Assembly (NCBI RefSeq): GCF_040639655.1
Contig: NZ_JBFAAI010000029.1
Coordinates: forward strand, 47,327 to 111,326
DNA: 64,000 nt
Source: Actinoplanes sp040639655
GTDB taxonomy: Bacteria; Actinomycetota; Actinomycetes; Mycobacteriales; Micromonosporaceae
Direction: 5' to 3'
Shown here: positions 33,113 to 41,852 of the stretch, piece after piece
Layout: each line of letters opens with the position of its first letter
Numbering within the stretch: position 1 is the stretch's first letter
Notes under the pieces: model-generated
Databases searched by the model: none
Seen by the model: the letters and a program-made list of their open reading frames with translations, nothing else
What the model was told of the DNA's origin: nothing
Translations under genes and position numbers: made by a program

Positions 33113-34456
33113 TCAGCCGGCCGGGACGGCTCGCCGGTCATCCCGCTCCAGGCCGGAGGCAGCCGATACCACGGCATGGTCGTCCGAAGGCGCCGGGAGC
33201 GACTGATCCGGGCCCAGCCGGTGCAGCAACGTGCGAGCCACCGCGTGGACCACATCGGGGTCGTGGGACAACACGAAGTCGACCGCCCGATCGTCGCGCT
33301 GACGCGCACACAGGGTCACGGTGACATGCGGGTCCACGATCGCCAGGGCCGTTTCCGAGCCGTCCGCGCTGTCATCGGCCGTCGTGCGTATCGGCGTCGG
33401 ATCCGGCACGCCGAGAGGCGGCCCGGAGAGGCCCACCAGTGCCGCTGTCGAAGCCGGGGCCGCCAGTCGCGGTAGCCAGCCGCGTCCCACAGCCGGATCC
33501 GGATACGCACCCAGCACCAGGCCGTACGGGCCGGCGAACGCGAGCTGCCGCAGGACATACTCGGTGAGCCCGTCGATGAGGTGCCGGTCTCCGGTACGCG
33601 CATGCTGCCGAGCCGAGACCAGAGTGAACGGGCTGACCCCGGGCTGATGCAACTCCGGCCGGGGTGCCCGCAACCGGGCCGCCGGGTGCACCGGCCAGTG
33701 CCGGAGGACAGACAGCGGCCCGGGCCGTGCGAACAACCACCCCTGCCCCCAGCAGGCACCGAGCGCGCGTGCCACCAGCAGATCCTGCTCCGTCTCGATG
33801 CCTTCGGCCACCACCGCCGCACCGGTCCGCTCGGCGAACCCGCTGACCAGTGCGGTGGTCTCGACGGTGTGCGCGGAGTACGGCTCGCGGAGCAGGTGCA
33901 TGTCGAGCTTGACGACCTCCGGCTCCATCAGCGGCAGGAAGGCCAGCGACAGCCGGTCCGCACCGACGTCGTCGAGCGCCAGCGCCCCGCCGGTGCGGTG
34001 GGCCCGGGCAGCGACTTCCAGCAGCGCCGACGGATGAGCGGCCAAGGCCCGCTCGGTGAACTCCAGCACGTACCGGTAAGTGGAGATCGAGGCGATCCGG
34101 GACCGCAGCTCGTCGCTGAGTGGGTGATCCGCCCCGGCCGGCTCCTTGTTGATGAACACCAGCGGCGGCACCACCGTGCCGGGCGCCTGGGCGATCTCGT
34201 GCGCCCGGGCGGCACACAACTGGTCCAGCTCCGCCACCATGCCGGCCCGCGCCGCGGCCTCGAACAGTTGGTCCGGGAACTCCACCGGCGACCCCGCCGG
34301 ACCGCGCGCGAGTGCCTCCACCCCCACCAGTTGCCGTGTGGCGAGATGAACGATCGGCTGGAACAACGGCTGGACGGCACGCTCGGCCAGCACCCGCGAG
34401 ATCAGCGCGGCGGGCTCGTTCGGGGCGCCCCAGGTCTGCCTGCTGCTCTGCGTCAC
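33113..34456 (-). CDS. EAL-domain c-di-GMP phosphodiesterase with DICT domain
   Basis: A 447-aa protein without membrane segments. The EAL domain (about 18-255) keeps the catalytic set: E47 (EALAR), N103 (FINKEP), E132/E135 (LEFTER), D162/D163 (LDDVG in place of DDFG), K183 (VKLD), E218 and E221 (AEGIET) and Q238 (GQGWLF). It should hydrolyse c-di-GMP to pGpG. The rest resembles a DICT sensory domain (SPFTLVSARQHARTGDRHLI onward), which often accompanies EAL in actinobacteria. GTG 34456 is preferred over TTG 34474, with a GGAGG 11 nt away. Confidence 0.87.
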   Translation of the reverse strand: MTQSSRQTWGAPNEPAALISRVLAERAVQPLFQPIVHLATRQLVGVEALARGPAGSPVEFPDQLFEAAARAGMVAELDQLCAARAHEIAQAPGTVVPPLVFINKEPAGADHPLSDELRSRIASISTYRYVLEFTERALAAHPSALLEVAARAHRTGGALALDDVGADRLSLAFLPLMEPEVVKLDMHLLREPYSAHTVETTALVSGFAERTGAAVVAEGIETEQDLLVARALGACWGQGWLFARPGPLSVLRHWPVHPAARLRAPRPELHQPGVSPFTLVSARQHARTGDRHLIDGLTEYVLRQLAFAGPYGLVLGAYPDPAVGRGWLPRLAAPASTAALVGLSGPPLGVPDPTPIRTTADDSADGSETALAIVDPHVTVTLCARQRDDRAVDFVLSHDPDVVHAVARTLLHRLGPDQSLPAPSDDHAVVSAASGLERDDRRAVPAG

Positions 34457-34721
34457 GACCAGCCCCGCCTCCAAGATGAATGCCGCGCAGTTACCGATCG
34501 GCCGGCACCCGGATCAACTGAGAAGTCCCCACCCGATCGGATCCGTCCTGACGACTTCGCCCATGCTGCGCTCTTCGCCGAGGGGGCGCAGCAAATTTCC
34601 GCAAACCGGACGCCGCCGAACCGGATACGCAGCGCTGCCCGTGATCGTCGCGGCATCGGTCAACCTCATCGGCATCGTGTTCTGTTCCAGGCGAGCGAAC
34701 GTCCGCAGGGAGTAGCCGGGC

Positions 34722-35345
34722 TCAGTTGCCGGTTGATTCATCTGTTGGTGGGCCGGCGGTTACGAGTCGTCGGACGTGCGGCCACAGATCGTCGAGCGAT
34801 CCCACGCCGCCGGCGAGTTTCGCCAGCAGCACGGCACCCTCGATCTGCGCGACCACGGCCCGCGCGGTGGCCCGGTCGGCGTATCCGGGCGCGATACTGC
34901 CGTCTCGCACACCATCGGCCAGTGCGGCGTGGACGAGTTCGGCTTGTTCGGCGAAGGCGGCGGTGAGGCGCTGCTGAACGGCGGCCTCCTGGTTGCTCAA
35001 TTCGATCGCCAGGTTGCCCAGCAGGCATCCGTCGACCCGGCCGGTCTCCTGCCATCCCTGCCGTTGTGTCTCGACGAGCCAGGCGATGAGGCGCTGGAGG
35101 CGTTCCAAGGCCGGTTCAGGTCCGGTGAGCAGCTCGCGCCACCCTGTCCGCTGCGCCTGCCAGTGGGTGTCGATCACCTCGATGGTCAGTGCCTGCTTGG
35201 ACTCGAAGAAGTGGTAGAAGCTGCCCTTGCGGACATCGGCGCGCACGCAGATCTCGGCCACCCCGACGGCGGCGTAGCCACGAGTGTGCAGCAGCTCACA
35301 GGCGCTGTCGCGCAGCCGGTCACGGGCGGTACTGGTTCGACCCAT
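34722..35345 (-). CDS. TetR/AcrR family regulator
   Basis: A 207-aa one-component regulator. The N-terminal helix-turn-helix (ACELLHTRGYAAVGVAEICVRADVRKGSFYHFF, split by the turn) is clear, and the helical ligand domain (about 65-200) has a CLLGNLAIELS core. ATG 35345 has no Shine-Dalgarno site; a -10-like TATACT lies 6 nt upstream on the minus strand, so the transcript may be leaderless. It is divergent from the flavodoxin-like gene and probably controls it through the 25-bp palindrome between them. Confidence 0.92.
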   Translation of the reverse strand: MGRTSTARDRLRDSACELLHTRGYAAVGVAEICVRADVRKGSFYHFFESKQALTIEVIDTHWQAQRTGWRELLTGPEPALERLQRLIAWLVETQRQGWQETGRVDGCLLGNLAIELSNQEAAVQQRLTAAFAEQAELVHAALADGVRDGSIAPGYADRATARAVVAQIEGAVLLAKLAGGVGSLDDLWPHVRRLVTAGPPTDESTGN

Positions 35346-35361
35346 GGGACGAGTATACGAG

Positions 35362-35386
35362 CGGTCAACTATCTTTTAGTTGACCG
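35362..35386. promoter_or_regulatory. TetR operator palindrome
   Basis: Perfect 10-bp arms CGGTCAACTA / TAGTTGACCG with TCTTT between, in the 83-bp gap between the divergent tetR and flavodoxin-like genes. It overlaps TTGACC, a -35-like hexamer on both strands, so binding should repress both directions. Confidence 0.75.
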
Positions 35387-35428
35387 GTCGTCTACCTTCT
35401 CTTCATCACCTCTTGGAAGGAGGACGAC

Positions 35429-36025
35429 ATGTCCATCAGTGTCGTCATCGCGTACCACAGCGGCTACGGCCATACCGCGCGTCAAGCTCGGGCCGTCGCC
35501 TCCGGCGCGGCGTCGGTTCCCGGTGTCACCGCCGCCCTGCACGACATCTCCGCACTGGACGATGCGCTGTGGCAGGCGCTCACCGACGCCGAGGCGATCA
35601 TCTTCGGCACCCCCACCTACATGGGCAGCCAGTCCGCCGTGTTCCAGGCCTTCGCCGAGGCCACCGGGCCGGTCTGGGCGCGGCAGGGTTGGCGCGACAA
35701 GATCGCTGCAGGGTTCACCACGTCCGCCGGTGTCAACGGCGACAAACTGAACACCCTGTCGTCGCTGGCGGTGTTCGCCGCCCAGCACGGCATGCACTGG
35801 GTCTCGCTCGGGCTGGCGCCCGGGTGGCTCTATTCCACCGCCGGTGATGTGGAGGATCTCAATCGCCTGGGCGGGTTCCTCGGCGCAATGGCGCAGGCGC
35901 CCTCCGACGCCGGCCCGGATGACGCGCCGGGGACGGCCGACCTGCGCACTGCCGAGCACCTCGGCCGCAGGGTCGCCCGGGTCGCGGTCGAACTGCGCCA
36001 TGGCCGACTGGTCGGTGCGGCATGA
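35429..36025 (+). CDS. Flavodoxin/WrbA-like NAD(P)H-dependent oxidoreductase
   Basis: A 198-aa flavodoxin-fold protein: VIAYHSGYGHTARQAR phosphate loop, FGTPTYMGSQSA loop, and GFTTSAGVNGDK as in WrbA-like NAD(P)H:quinone reductases. It probably binds FMN and reduces quinones or aromatic electrophiles. ATG 35429 follows GGAAGGAGG. It overlaps the nitronate monooxygenase gene by ATGA, so the pair is one operon under the divergent TetR. Confidence 0.92.
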   Translation: MSISVVIAYHSGYGHTARQARAVASGAASVPGVTAALHDISALDDALWQALTDAEAIIFGTPTYMGSQSAVFQAFAEATGPVWARQGWRDKIAAGFTTSAGVNGDKLNTLSSLAVFAAQHGMHWVSLGLAPGWLYSTAGDVEDLNRLGGFLGAMAQAPSDAGPDDAPGTADLRTAEHLGRRVARVAVELRHGRLVGAA

Positions 36026-37086
36026 GCGCCCGGCTGACCGAACTGCTGGGAATCGATGTTCCGATCATCCAGGGCCCGTTCGGCGGTGGCTTGTCGAGCG
36101 TCGCACTCGTCGCCGCGGTCAGCGGAGCCGGCGGCCTCGGCTCGTTCGGCGCGCACCATCTGGACCCCGATGCGATCACGGCGCTCGTTGCCGACCTCAA
36201 GTCGGCGGTGCCCCGGGACCGGCCGTTCAACGTGAACCTGTGGGTGCCGCACCCGCATGAGGCAGGCCTGCGCCCGGCACCCGCGGACTTCGAACGGCTC
36301 CGGCCGCTCTACGAGCGCCTCGGCGTGTCGACGCCGGCCTCGTACACACCGCCGCCGGTCTTCGGCGATCAGATGGACGCTCTGCTGGCAGCACAGCCTC
36401 CGGTGATCAGTTTCGTCATGGGCACGCCACCCGCCGACGTGGTGACCGAGGCCCGCCGCCGAGGCATCGTGACAATCGGCACCGCCACCACCGTCGACGA
36501 GGCAGTGGCGGTGGAAGCCGCGGGACTCGACGTCGTGGTCGCCTCCGGCAGCGACGCCGGCGGGCATCGGGGCGCCTTCCTGCGGCCGGTCGCCGAGTCG
36601 CTGGTGGGAACGTTCTCGCTCGTTCCGCAGGTCGTCGACGCCGTCCGCATCCCTGTCGTCGCGGCCGGTGGGATCGCCGACCGTCGCGGTGTGACGGCGG
36701 CGCTCGCGCTCGGTGCCGCGGGCGTACAGATCGGAACCGGCTTCCTCGCAACGACACAATCGGGGGCGAGCCCGATCCACAAGGCTGCGCTCACTGGTCC
36801 CGACGCCCGGATCACCGTGCTCACGCGGCTGTTCTCCGGCCGCCACGCGCGAGCGATCATCAACCCGCTGATCCGGGAACTCGCGGCGGAAGAGGCAAAC
36901 GTGCCCGAGTACCCGGTGCACAACGCGCTGATGCAGCCCCTGCGTCGAGCCGCCGCCGCCCGCGACGACTCGCGATATGTCAACCTCTGGGCCGGACAGT
37001 CAGCTTCGCTGTCACGGTCGGTCACCGCGCAGGACTACCTGGCCACGCTGGTGGCCGACGACAGCAACCGGTCCGAGAGCATCTGA
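36022..37086 (+). CDS. Nitronate monooxygenase (2-nitropropane dioxygenase family)
   Basis: A 354-aa FMN-dependent TIM-barrel enzyme that oxidises nitronates. It shows VPIIQGPFGGGLS, VSGAGGLGSFGAHH, ASGSDAGGHRG (FMN phosphate and substrate region) and VAAGGIADRRGVTAALALGA. Coupled to the flavodoxin-like gene (4-nt overlap), which suggests a joint role in detoxifying nitro or quinone compounds under TetR control. Confidence 0.93.
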   Translation: MSARLTELLGIDVPIIQGPFGGGLSSVALVAAVSGAGGLGSFGAHHLDPDAITALVADLKSAVPRDRPFNVNLWVPHPHEAGLRPAPADFERLRPLYERLGVSTPASYTPPPVFGDQMDALLAAQPPVISFVMGTPPADVVTEARRRGIVTIGTATTVDEAVAVEAAGLDVVVASGSDAGGHRGAFLRPVAESLVGTFSLVPQVVDAVRIPVVAAGGIADRRGVTAALALGAAGVQIGTGFLATTQSGASPIHKAALTGPDARITVLTRLFSGRHARAIINPLIRELAAEEANVPEYPVHNALMQPLRRAAAARDDSRYVNLWAGQSASLSRSVTAQDYLATLVADDSNRSESI

Positions 37087-37324
37087 CGGCGTATCGGTGG
37101 GCGGAGGATCGCGACCTTCGCCCACCTGGCGCCAGTTGCACGACCGCAGGACGGCCATTCCTTTTTCTCGGAACAGGCGCGTTCCATCCCAGGCAACGCT
37201 CGGTCGAAGTAGGGAGTGCGCGTCCACTCACATGCAGCGATCCGCGCGTACTGACGTCCTCCTACGTCACTGTTCGTAGAGAACGGGTGTAGTGGCCGTC
37301 CTTCCGCTTCCCTTTGCTCCTCTG

Positions 37325-38357
37325 TCAAGGAGCAGGTATCGGCTGGTCGATGCTGGCGTGTAGGGCTTGGTAGATGACGTCGGACAAGCGTCGTTTGAGG
37401 ATGCGCAGTGCTTCCATACCGCCGTCGCCGCCGGCTTTGCGGCGGGCGATGAGCTCTTGAGCTGGTGGGTGGCAGCGCGCCTGGGTGATCGCGATGCGGT
37501 GCAGGGCCGCGTTGAGCTGGCGGTTGCCGGTGCGGCTGAGCCGGTGCCGGGCGCGATTCGACGACCAGACCGGCAAGGGTGCGGTGCCGTTGTGCCGAGC
37601 GTAGGCCGCCGCGGACTTGAACCGGCCGATGGCGGCGGTCTCTCCCACGATCTTCGCGGCGGTCAAGGCGGCGCAGCCGGGGATCTCGAGCAGCGCTGGC
37701 GCCAGGCTTGTGGCCAGGGCGGTGATTTCTTTGCCGAGGGCGTTGATCTCGGTGGTGAGTCGTCGGCACTGCTCGGCGACGGCCAGGGCGATGCGGGCGA
37801 CGGTGCCGGTGCGTCCGGCCAGCTGGCCGGCGATAGTGGTGAGGGCGCGCAGGCTGGTCAGCGACCGCGGGCGGGGATCCCACTGTGGGTCGAGCTCATG
37901 CAGGTGCCAGCGCCAGCCGGTTGACCGCACGGGTGCGTTCGGCAACTTGGTCATCGCGGCGATCGGTGAGCAGCCGCACGTCGCGTTCCGGACCGTCGAG
38001 GTGCGCGGTGGGCAGATCCGGCTCGCGCAGCGCCGCCCGTGCCACGGCCAAAGCGTCGATCGGGTCGGACTTGCCATAGGTGCGGGCGCCGTCACGGGCG
38101 TGGGCCATCAGCTTGGGCGGCACCCGCATGATGCGTTCGCCGGCGGCGAGCAGGTCGCGTTATAGGTGACGGGTCATGGCGCGGCAGTCCTCAACGGCCC
38201 AGACCCGTTCGTTGTCATGCTGGCTGGCCCAGTGCAGCAAGGCGAGGTGGTCTTTGCTCGTGGTCCCGCAGGTGCGAGTGGCGATCTGCCGGCCGTTGGC
38301 GTCCACCGCGACGGCGGTGTGGCTGCGCTTGTGCGCGTCGATACCGATGACGAGCAT
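37325..38357 (-). pseudogene. IS110-family transposase, disrupted
   Basis: Remnant of an IS110 element. The DEDD-type N-terminal domain begins at ATG 38357 (MLVIGIDAHKRSH), continues with VWAVEDCRAM and the YGKSDPIDALAVARAAL motif, and ends with the transposase_20 part (IPGCAALTAAKIVGETAAIG...YARHNGTAPLPVWSSN). Two lesions break it: an in-frame TAA at 38160-38162, and a one-base insertion near 37913 (CTGGCGC where CTGCGC is expected). The sum would be about 343 aa, normal for IS110. No terminal inverted repeats are expected for this family, so the element ends cannot be fixed. Confidence 0.92.
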
Positions 38358-38603
38358 GGGAGATGTCTCCTTCCGAGCCGAGGGGACTCGGGCCGGTCGG
38401 TAGGCACCCACCAGTCGAGCGCGGACACGCTCCTCTCAAGCCATACCGGCCGGTCCTTCACGTCCGGCAGGCCGCATAAAAGGAATCAGCCACGGCAGTC
38501 AGCGAGGCGCCGTGCGGCACTTCGCGGAGCAGTACCGAGCGTCCTTGCGGTGCAGTAACGGCATGGAGCGACCACCGTGCTCGCGTCGGCGGATCATGGA
38601 GGC

Positions 38604-39245
38604 GTGGATCAGGAGGATTTCGATCGACTGTGCCGGCGGGTGTACAGCGAGGTGCGCGCCGGAGCGCCGGAATACCCGGACATGTTCGACCTGGCTACCG
38701 CGGTGCTGGAGGTCAAGCCGTCGGACCGCGACGCCGCCGAACTGGCGGCGCTGAGTGTCGACGGCGTGGCGGCGAACTGGCCGCGGATGATGGAACTCGC
38801 CGACGCCGTGTTGGCCACCGCCTGCTTCGAGCTGGGCCTGTCGGAGGAACCGGCGTGGATGGCCGGCCTCGACGATGCCATGCGGCTGGTCAACCGCGAC
38901 CTCTCCGCGACCGGCCTGCCCGGATGCCGTCTCCGGTTCATGGACTTCGATCCTAATCTCGACGAGAACCGCTTCGTGGAGACCTGGGGCGGCGAATTCG
39001 GCACGGGTTCGGGGGTGCCCTCGAGTGCCGGGGCCGACCCGGTATCGGCGCTGGTGGCGGTCGCCGATGACGCGCAGGACGCGGTGACACACACGATCTG
39101 GGCGGTCTGGCCGGTGTGCCCCGCGCACCGGCTTGGCGCCCACGCCCGCCGGTACCGCGAGGCCGCCGTCTGGTGGTGCTCCGGCGACGGCGGCCATGTC
39201 GCGGCGGCCGTCGGTCATCTCCCGCCGGGCGCCTCCCGAGTCTGA
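38604..39245 (+). CDS. Conserved hypothetical protein with Cys/His-bearing C-terminus
   Basis: Unrecognised 213-aa soluble protein. The first 100 residues are acidic and helical (EVKPSDRDAAELAALSVDG). The C-terminal part IWAVWPVCPAHRLGAHAR then VWWCSGDGGHVAAAVGHL has two Cys and three His residues in a pattern that could bind a metal. GTG 38604 sits after GGAGGC with short spacing; ATG 38577 is an alternative. It stands downstream of the dead IS110. Confidence 0.68.
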   Translation: MDQEDFDRLCRRVYSEVRAGAPEYPDMFDLATAVLEVKPSDRDAAELAALSVDGVAANWPRMMELADAVLATACFELGLSEEPAWMAGLDDAMRLVNRDLSATGLPGCRLRFMDFDPNLDENRFVETWGGEFGTGSGVPSSAGADPVSALVAVADDAQDAVTHTIWAVWPVCPAHRLGAHARRYREAAVWWCSGDGGHVAAAVGHLPPGASRV

Positions 39246-39569
39246 TCACCGTACCTGGGCGGGGCGAGAAGGTGACGGGGGCCGCTACGCCTCCCGCCTG
39301 ACACTGGTGGAAGTGGAATGTTGCTGATTCGGAAGGGGAACGCGGCCAGCATCCTGCGCTGCGTACGACTGCGTCTACGTCACGTCCCGTTCTGCCGGAG
39401 CCCGGGCGTGTGATTCCCCTGGGCCGCCCGACCCTTGAAGCCTCATGGGCGACAGCTGGATCACCGCACTCTGGCAGTCGGACGGGCCCGCCGGCAGTTA
39501 CTGACAGCAGCGGGAGCCTTACTCCGATGATCTTGGCGGATATACAAGTTACTTGTATATTCGGTCGCC
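39246..39569. other. Intergenic region upstream of padR
   Basis: 324 bp with no gene seen in the first 280 bp. The last part carries the padR promoter and operator (39533-39561). The remainder is mixed composition without repeats or stems that I could recognise. Confidence 0.5.
39533..39561 (+). promoter_or_regulatory. padR promoter with overlapping operator
   Basis: A -35 TTGGCG (39533-39538) and -10 TATATT (39556-39561) are separated by 17 bp. The perfect palindrome ATATACAAG-TTA-CTTGTATAT (39540-39560) fills the spacer and enters the -10. The ATG of padR lies 8 bp after the -10, so the transcript is nearly or fully leaderless. The dimensions match a PadR dimer site. Confidence 0.75.
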
Positions 39570-39953
39570 ATGCGATCACCTTCGCGCCCCCCGCTCCGGG
39601 AGCCCTCATACTTCGTGCTGGCCGCACTTCTCGACGGCCGGCTCCATGGGTACGCCGTCGTCAAGCGCGTACAGGAGTTGTCCGACGGACGCGTCAAACT
39701 TGCCGCCGGCTCGCTGTACTCAGTGATCGACAGGTTGCTCGGCGAAGGTCTTCTCGTCGCAGACGGCGAGGAGATCGTCAACGGCCGGGCCCGGCGCTAC
39801 TACCGCCTGACCGACGACGGGCACGCGGTGCTCGCCGAGGAAGCGGATCGGCTCGCCACGGCGGCTCGCGTGGTGCACGACAGGCTGTCGCATCCCACCT
39901 CGGCGCGGCCGACTCCCGGCCGACGATCTACTTGGAGGACCTTGCCGGCATGA
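39570..39953 (+). CDS. PadR family transcriptional regulator
   Basis: A 127-aa winged-helix regulator: YFVLAALLDGRLHGYAVVKR, the recognition helix LAAGSLYSVIDRLLGEGLL and the wing NGRARRYYRLT. The C-terminal dimer helix is short, with a degenerate arginine-rich end. Expected to repress its own operon, which includes the following membrane protein (ATGA overlap). No Shine-Dalgarno site, consistent with leaderless translation from ATG 39570. Confidence 0.92.
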   Translation: MRSPSRPPLREPSYFVLAALLDGRLHGYAVVKRVQELSDGRVKLAAGSLYSVIDRLLGEGLLVADGEEIVNGRARRYYRLTDDGHAVLAEEADRLATAARVVHDRLSHPTSARPTPGRRSTWRTLPA

Positions 39954-40843
39954 GCCACGACATCCTGGAACGCCGTTATCGGGCACTGCTGCGGGCCTAC
40001 CCCGCCGACTATCGCCAAGAACGCGCGGATGAGCTGCTGGAAATCCTGATCAGCGAAGCCCCGGCCACCCGCCGATGGCCGGATCCGCGGCAGGCCGTCG
40101 CACTGGTACGCGCTGGCCTGCGAGTGCGTTCCGGCAGCGCGGCACGGCGCCCGACGGCCGTCCTGTTCTGGCAGGGCCTGCACCTGGCAGCCATGGCGGT
40201 GCTCGCCCTGGGCGCCGTGATCGGGCTGGACGACACCATCGAGCGCTTCGAGTTCGGCGGACTCGACGATCCGCTTGACGTACTGCTGGACGACGGCGCG
40301 AACCTGATCATGACCGCTGCGGCCCTGGCCACTCTGGCCCTGGGCCGCCAGCGTCTGGCCGCCGTCCTGGTCGTCGCCGCGATCGCGGTACCGACCGCGG
40401 CCTCGCAAAACCTGTTCGCCAACAGCATGCCGCAGTGGTGGGCACCGGTCGTGGCCGCGCCTCTGGTGCTCGCCGGCCTGCGTCGCCCCGCCGACGTCCC
40501 CGCGGTCGAACGCGGCAACGGTGTCCTGGCCACACTGGGCGTGGTGGCGCTGCACCTGGTGCCGGTGGATCGGCTGTCCATCGTCGACCCGGTGCAGCAG
40601 GGCCTCGTCGCGATCGTCACCGTCGGGGCGTTCGCCGCCTTCCTCTGGGTGGCGACGGCTGACCAGCGTCTGCTGCTCGCGGCGGCACCCACCTTCGCCC
40701 TGGGCTGGCTGCACCAAGTCATGGTGTACCCGGAATCGGCGATGTCGCTCTATCGGGCCGAGGCGCTGCCGTCGATGATCGTCGCCGTGGCCATGGTGCT
40801 CGGTGCGTTGGCGATGACCCGCCGGCGCCAGGCACGGGCTTGA
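39950..40843 (+). CDS. Multi-pass membrane protein, PadR-associated
   Basis: A 297-aa protein with a soluble N-terminus (about 1-60; SHDILERRYRALLRAYPADYRQERADEL, split after AYP, which is typical of PadR-linked permease-like proteins) and about seven hydrophobic segments from 68 to 290. No catalytic motif. ATG 39950 overlaps the padR stop and has GGAGG 11 nt upstream. The pair resembles the PadR plus HAAS/membrane module seen across actinobacteria, but the function is unknown. Confidence 0.8.
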   Translation: MSHDILERRYRALLRAYPADYRQERADELLEILISEAPATRRWPDPRQAVALVRAGLRVRSGSAARRPTAVLFWQGLHLAAMAVLALGAVIGLDDTIERFEFGGLDDPLDVLLDDGANLIMTAAALATLALGRQRLAAVLVVAAIAVPTAASQNLFANSMPQWWAPVVAAPLVLAGLRRPADVPAVERGNGVLATLGVVALHLVPVDRLSIVDPVQQGLVAIVTVGAFAAFLWVATADQRLLLAAAPTFALGWLHQVMVYPESAMSLYRAEALPSMIVAVAMVLGALAMTRRRQARA

Positions 40844-41281
40844 CCGCACCACGCCTCGCGACGCCGGCTGACCGCCGTCCCCGAGAGTCACCCGTCTGAG
40901 CCGGCCTGATCCGGCGTCGAGAATGGCCTCCTGCCGCATACGGTGGGAGGCCATCGTCATGCCGTGGCCATGACCCCACCGCCAACGCCACGGCCCATAC
41001 CGGTCACGCTGCACCCCTCATAGGGGCGCCGACGGCCGACCCTACCTCGTCACATCGAACCCAGGTGCGCGGATCTGCCGCGATCCGCTCCAAGGCATCG
41101 GGCTGTTGCGCAGTCTTCTGTCACCTGGGTGGCAGAAGGCGTCGAAGGGCAGGGGATACGGCGTCACCGTGACGGCACCGGGCCGGGTTCGACGCCCGAG
41201 TTTGCCGGGAAGCGCTCACTCAATCATGGCGTGGCCGCTGCCTCGATCGTCGCTCATGAAGATCACCAGCGCGTTCCGGTG
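40844..41281. other. Intergenic region after PadR operon
   Basis: 438 bp with one clear stem (40923-40954) that probably terminates the padR operon. No gene is supported in the rest; several short frames on both strands have no motifs or ribosome sites that convince. Confidence 0.5.
40923..40954 (+). terminator. Terminator after PadR operon
   Basis: Stem ATGGCCTCC / GGAGGCCAT with an inner GCCG/CGGT-like continuation around CATA. It lies 80 bp after the membrane protein stop. Confidence 0.7.
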
Positions 41282-41707
41282 TTACCGGCGACCGGCTGTG
41301 GGCTTCCGTTCCTGTTCGATGCTGTAGTGCAGCGCGGTCCCCGCGGCGGTAATCCACATCGCGGTGACGGCGAAGCTGCGTTCGAAGTTGACGCTGGTCT
41401 GCGGATCGGCTGGCGAGGTCAGCGTTGATGCAACTGTGAACAGCGTGGATGTGACGGTGGTCAGGAACAGCACGACCAGCCCGATCTGAGCCCAGCGCGG
41501 CAGTACAACGAGCGCGCCCCAGAACCGGTCCCATTCCACCCGCCTTCCGCCGAGGAGGAAGAGCGCGGATCCGAACGTCAGAAGGGCAGGGATGAACGGT
41601 AGCCAGAAGAAGGCGCGGGCATCCGGCGCACCCGGAACATACAAGGCAGTCACCACGGCCGCGTTCAACACCAGAGCGCACACCGGCAAGAGCATCGCTT
41701 TACGCAC
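41282..41707 (-). CDS. Small four-helix membrane protein
   Basis: Unrecognised 141-aa protein with hydrophobic helices at about 5-24, 33-54, 68-92 and 108-130. Loops are short; the C-terminus (SIEQERKPTAGRR) is charged and likely cytosolic. No ribosome site stands out before ATG 41707. Upstream is a 145-bp gap to the end of the large kinase gene on the same strand. Confidence 0.65.
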   Translation of the reverse strand: MRKAMLLPVCALVLNAAVVTALYVPGAPDARAFFWLPFIPALLTFGSALFLLGGRRVEWDRFWGALVVLPRWAQIGLVVLFLTTVTSTLFTVASTLTSPADPQTSVNFERSFAVTAMWITAAGTALHYSIEQERKPTAGRR

Positions 41708-41852
41708 GCCAGCACAGTACGGCCACCGCCTCTACCACGGTGATCGCTCCAACGTGATCTTCGCCCACACCGGACGTGACCGCCCCCGCCGCCGACATGA
41801 CGCCGGCGAATGGGCCGACACCGACGCCCGTCTGTGACCGACCGGCCCTGGT

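Noticed and set aside
34514..34741. Small minus-strand frame between tetR and the EAL gene
   Set aside because: 75 codons with no motif, no ribosome site and mixed codon composition.
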